From assembly GCA_030848705.1 (NCBI GenBank), contig CM061236.1, positions 57,927,481 to 57,991,480 of the forward strand: DNA of 64,000 bases, written 5' to 3'. Shown piece by piece: positions 61,026-64,000 of the stretch. The stretch's first letter is position 1; each line of letters begins with the position of its first letter. The DNA comes from Heracleum sosnowskyi (lineage: Eukaryota; Streptophyta; Magnoliopsida; Apiales; Apiaceae). The notes under the pieces were generated by a model that saw nothing but the letters and a program-made list of their open reading frames with translations, was not told the origin of the DNA and ran no database searches. The position numbers and the translations under genes were made by a program.

Positions 61026-64000
61026 CTAGTCAGAACCAGAGATCATTCCAAGTTCATTTACCAATCTTGTAAAAGTAGCTTCACTCAAAGGTTTGGTGAA
61101 GATATCTGCAAGTTGTTGGTCTGTAGACACAAAATGAAGCTCAATGTTTCCTTCTTCCACATGTTCTCTGATAAAATGATACCTTATGCTGATGTGCTTT
61201 GTCATGGAATGCTGTACTGGATTACCTGTCATAGCAATAGCACTTTGATTATCACAGAAAATAGGTATTCTAGAGTACCTTAATCCATAATCCAGCAATT
61301 GATTCTTCATCCATAAAATCTGTGCACAACAGCTACCAGCTGCTATATACTCTGCTTCTGCAGTGGATGTAGAAATTGATTTCTGTTTCTTACTGTACCA
61401 AGAAACCAATCTGTCACCTAAAAATTGACAGCTTCCACTTGTACTTTTTCTGTCTATCTTACAGCCTGCAAAATCTGCATCAGAGTAACCAATTAACTTA
61501 AACTCTGATTCTCTAGGATACCACAAACCCAAGGTTATGGTTCCTTTGAGATATTTGAAAATCCTTTTTACAGCTGTTAGATGAGGCTCTCTGGGATCTG
61601 CTTGAAATCTTGCACAAAGACATGTTGCATACATGATATCAGGTCTACTTGCAGTAAGATACAGTAGAGACCCTATCATTCCTCTGTAGTTAGTCATATC
61701 TACTGAGGCTCCTGTGTCTTTGTCAAGCTTCGTTGCTGTAGCCATGGGAGTTGTAGCAGATGAACTATCAAGCATACCAAATTTCTTTAGAAGATTTCTG
61801 GTATACTTTGCTTGATTGATAAAAATACCATCATCTGTTTGCTTTACTTGTAAGCCTAGAAAGTAACTAAGCTCTCCCATCATGCTCATTTGATACCTGG
61901 ATTGCATAAGCTTTGCAAACTTCTTACAAAGTTTGTCATTAGTAGATCCAAAAATAATATCATCTACATAAATTTGAACTAAAAGCAAATCATCACCAGA
62001 ATTGAAATAAAACAAGGTTTTATCAATTGTACCTCTTGTGAACCCACTTTCTAAAAGAAACTGAGCAAGAGTTTCATACCATGCTCTTGGTGCTTGCTTT
62101 AGTCCATATAATGCCTTGTCAAGCCTGTAGACATAATCTGGATGCTTGGAATCTACAAATCCTGGTGGTTGTTCAACAAACACTTCTTCTTCAAGCTTCC
62201 CATTGAGAAAAGCACTCTTTACATCCATCTGAAAGACTTTAAACTTCTTGTGTGCAGCATAGGCCAGAAAAATTCTTATGGCCTCCAATCTTGCAACTGG
62301 AGCAAAGGTTTCATCATAATCAATTCCTTCCTGTTGTGAATAACCTTTAGCCACAAGTCTAGCCTTGTTTCTTGTAATCACACCTTCACTGTCAGTCTTG
62401 TTTCTGAAAACCCACTTTGTACCTACTATTGATCTGTTCTTTGGTCTAGGTACAAGTGTCCAGACTTCATTTCTTTCAAATTCATTTAACTCTTCTTGCA
62501 TTGCTGTAATCCAATTAGCATCTTGAAGAGCTTCCTCCACTTTCTTTGGTTCTGTTTGAGACAAGAAAGCATGATACAGACACTCATTGTTTGTTGCACT
62601 TCTAGTTCTCACACTAGCATCAGGATCTCCAATTATGAGATCAGGTGTGTGTGCCTGTGTCCACTTTCTGGCTGTTGGTAAGTGGTTTCTTGCATCATTA
62701 TTGAATCCTCCCCCTTGATCCATGCTCTCCTGATTCATATGTTGACTTTCTGCATTATCTGAGGCTCCCCCTGAGTTGGATGGCTCAGTGTTTGAGCTGT
62801 CAGAGTTTAAATCAGTTTCCTCAACTGACTCACTTGCTGTGTCTTGTTGAGCTTCTTCACGCTCCCCCTCAACTGGTTCTCTATTTTGTTCAATTTGAGA
62901 ATTTCCAGTTTCTCCAGTATTTACCAGTAGAGGTTCAGAGTATGCTTCGTCAGAGTTTGTCAACCCTGCTTCATCAGAGTTTATATCATCAGAGAATAGA
63001 TCTTCATTTTCAAAACGTAGTTGATCATATCCATCCTTGTCTTCAAGTCCAATTATTTTCTTGTCATCAAACGACACATGTATGGATTCCATGATCACCT
63101 TTGTTCTCAGATTGTAAACTCTGAATGCTTTTGTTGACAATGGATAGCCAACAAAGATTCCTTCATCAGCTTTTAACTCGAACTTGGTCAACTGTTCAGG
63201 ATGAGTCTTCAACACAAAGCATTTGCATCCAAATATATGAAAATATTTCAAATTTGGCTTCTTGTTTTTCACCATCTCATATGGTGTTTTTCCATGCTTG
63301 TTGATCAGAGTAGCATTTTGAGTAAAACAAGCAGTTTGAACAGCTTCTGCCCAGAAATAAGTTGGCAATTTTGCTTCATCTAGCATAGTTCTGGCAGCTT
63401 CAATTAAGGTTCTGTTCTTTCTTTCAACTACACCATTTTGCTGTGGAGTTCCAGGTGCAGAAAATTCTTGTTTGACTCCTCTTTCCTTGCAGAAAGCTTC
63501 CATGATTGAGTTTCTGAATTCAGTTCCATTATCACTCCTTATAATTTTGACTTTGTGCTGTGATCCTTTGTCCAGTAGATTTATATGATCCATCAACGTT
63601 TGAGCAGTTTCATCCTTCTTTGACAAGAAATACACCCATGTATATCTAGTATATTCATCAACAATTACTAGAGCATATTTCTTTCTGCCCATGGACATCA
63701 CATTCACTGGTCCAAAGAGATCAACATGTAGAAGATGATAAGGTTCCACTACTGAAGATTCAGATTTGCTCTTGAAAGATGACTTCCTTTGCTTGGCCTT
63801 TTGACAAGAATCACATAGACCATCTAGATTGAGTATTGATTTTGGAAGTCCTCTTACAAGATCCTTTCTAATAAGCTCATTTATGTTGTTCAAATTGAGA
63901 TGAGAGAGCTTCTTGTGCCAATTCCAACTCTCTTCATTTGACATTTTTGCAGTCAGACACACTGTACTTCCATCAGAGTTTGTTACCAAACTTGCTTCAT
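61026..64000 (-). CDS. pol: Element E2 pol (integrase, RT, RNase H), intact, partial at right edge
   Basis: The frame is open from the window end to the stop at 61026. GAG-pre-integrase: WNWHKKLSHLNL and GLCDSCQKAKQRKSS. Integrase DDE residues: LHVDLFGP, IIRSDNGTEF and PQQNGVVERKN, with the usual GCKCFVLKTHPEQL and GIFVGYP after the core. The linker (about residues 335-440) is Ser/Asp/Asn rich and contains the family word as Asn-Ser-Asp units. RT: FQMDVKSAFLNGK and YVDDIIFGS. RNase H: SDADFAGCK, AEAEYIAA and CDNQSAIAM. It ends MISGSD. Protease and the gag-pol junction are beyond the edge. All catalytic residues visible are present. Confidence 0.94.
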   Translation of the reverse strand, partial: EASLVTNSDGSTVCLTAKMSNEESWNWHKKLSHLNLNNINELIRKDLVRGLPKSILNLDGLCDSCQKAKQRKSSFKSKSESSVVEPYHLLHVDLFGPVNVMSMGRKKYALVIVDEYTRYTWVYFLSKKDETAQTLMDHINLLDKGSQHKVKIIRSDNGTEFRNSIMEAFCKERGVKQEFSAPGTPQQNGVVERKNRTLIEAARTMLDEAKLPTYFWAEAVQTACFTQNATLINKHGKTPYEMVKNKKPNLKYFHIFGCKCFVLKTHPEQLTKFELKADEGIFVGYPLSTKAFRVYNLRTKVIMESIHVSFDDKKIIGLEDKDGYDQLRFENEDLFSDDINSDEAGLTNSDEAYSEPLLVNTGETGNSQIEQNREPVEGEREEAQQDTASESVEETDLNSDSSNTEPSNSGGASDNAESQHMNQESMDQGGGFNNDARNHLPTARKWTQAHTPDLIIGDPDASVRTRSATNNECLYHAFLSQTEPKKVEEALQDANWITAMQEELNEFERNEVWTLVPRPKNRSIVGTKWVFRNKTDSEGVITRNKARLVAKGYSQQEGIDYDETFAPVARLEAIRIFLAYAAHKKFKVFQMDVKSAFLNGKLEEEVFVEQPPGFVDSKHPDYVYRLDKALYGLKQAPRAWYETLAQFLLESGFTRGTIDKTLFYFNSGDDLLLVQIYVDDIIFGSTNDKLCKKFAKLMQSRYQMSMMGELSYFLGLQVKQTDDGIFINQAKYTRNLLKKFGMLDSSSATTPMATATKLDKDTGASVDMTNYRGMIGSLLYLTASRPDIMYATCLCARFQADPREPHLTAVKRIFKYLKGTITLGLWYPRESEFKLIGYSDADFAGCKIDRKSTSGSCQFLGDRLVSWYSKKQKSISTSTAEAEYIAAGSCCAQILWMKNQLLDYGLRYSRIPIFCDNQSAIAMTGNPVQHSMTKHISIRYHFIREHVEEGNIELHFVSTDQQLADIFTKPLSEATFTRLVNELGMISGSD

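Larger units (their letters stand above)
54560..64000 (-). mobile_element. Element E2: SIRE-like copia element with intact pol, env-like and antisense ORFs
   Basis: It is inserted in E1's RT; ataac at 54555-54559 is the likely target duplication. From left to right: 3' LTR, purine tract, env-like ORF (intact), divergent spacer, antisense ORF (intact), UTR, pol (intact to the window end). Gag and 5' LTR are off the right edge. As far as visible it may be autonomous. Confidence 0.93.

Noticed and set aside
62142..62339. Plus-strand ORF opposite RT, also present in E1 (54357-54554)
   Set aside because: It is kept only because the RT frame on the other strand is almost identical in both copies; no promoter or independent conservation.

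Overview
The window is plant repetitive DNA, almost certainly from a eudicot. It is a dense nest of LTR retrotransposons with no recognisable host gene, no rRNA or tRNA gene and no CRISPR array. The evidence is Ty1/copia Gag-Pol reading frames of plant type (UBN2-like Gag, CCHC zinc knuckles, DSG protease, DDE integrase, YVDD reverse transcriptase, RNase H), initiator-methionine-tRNA primer binding sites (TGGTATCAGAGC), TG...CA LTRs and polypurine tracts. The species cannot be fixed by reading; an Apiaceae or Asteraceae relative would be a guess. I label the elements A to G and X.

Layout: 1-12334 holds element B (minus strand; pol off the left edge, gag, 5' LTR). A young plus-strand element A (896-9254) sits inside B's gag with a perfect 5-bp target duplication (cgaca). 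12335-13176 is an unassigned promoter/LTR-like fragment. 13177-22660 is element C (minus; env-like ORF, pol, gag, 5' LTR), inserted in the RNase H of an older, decayed copia element D (22661 to about 27760). 27761-28500 is unassigned. About 28500-44503 is a gypsy 5' LTR region (G, minus) interrupted by the 3' part of another gypsy element (X, 30845-34780) and by a three-gag/LTR tandem structure of the A family (A2, 34781-43607). 44504-46640 is the LTR and gag of a plus-strand copia element F. F is interrupted by E1 (46641-54559, minus), which is interrupted by E2 (54560 to right edge, minus).

Elements A, B, C, E and F look like the SIRE/Maximus branch of Ty1/copia: large Gag (about 750-820 aa), a stop between gag and pol and, in C and E, a large extra ORF between pol and the 3' LTR. 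In E this ORF is 1165-1240 codons and is divergently paired with a 132-aa ORF on the opposite strand. The antisense ORF is kept at the same length in both copies; in one 35-codon stretch all 13 differences between the copies are synonymous. The about 0.5-kb divergent spacer carries a TATA-like box, so each E element appears to contain a two-gene module with its own promoter.

A second pattern crosses feature boundaries: each family carries its own short word, repeated both in U3 of its LTR and through its untranslated and disordered coding regions. The words are AATCCTGA in C, AAACTCTG in E and TCAACG in B; A has GTCTTCC, seen only in its LTR. A and A2 share the same two pol deletions, so they belong to an amplified non-autonomous family that must use enzymes supplied by other elements.
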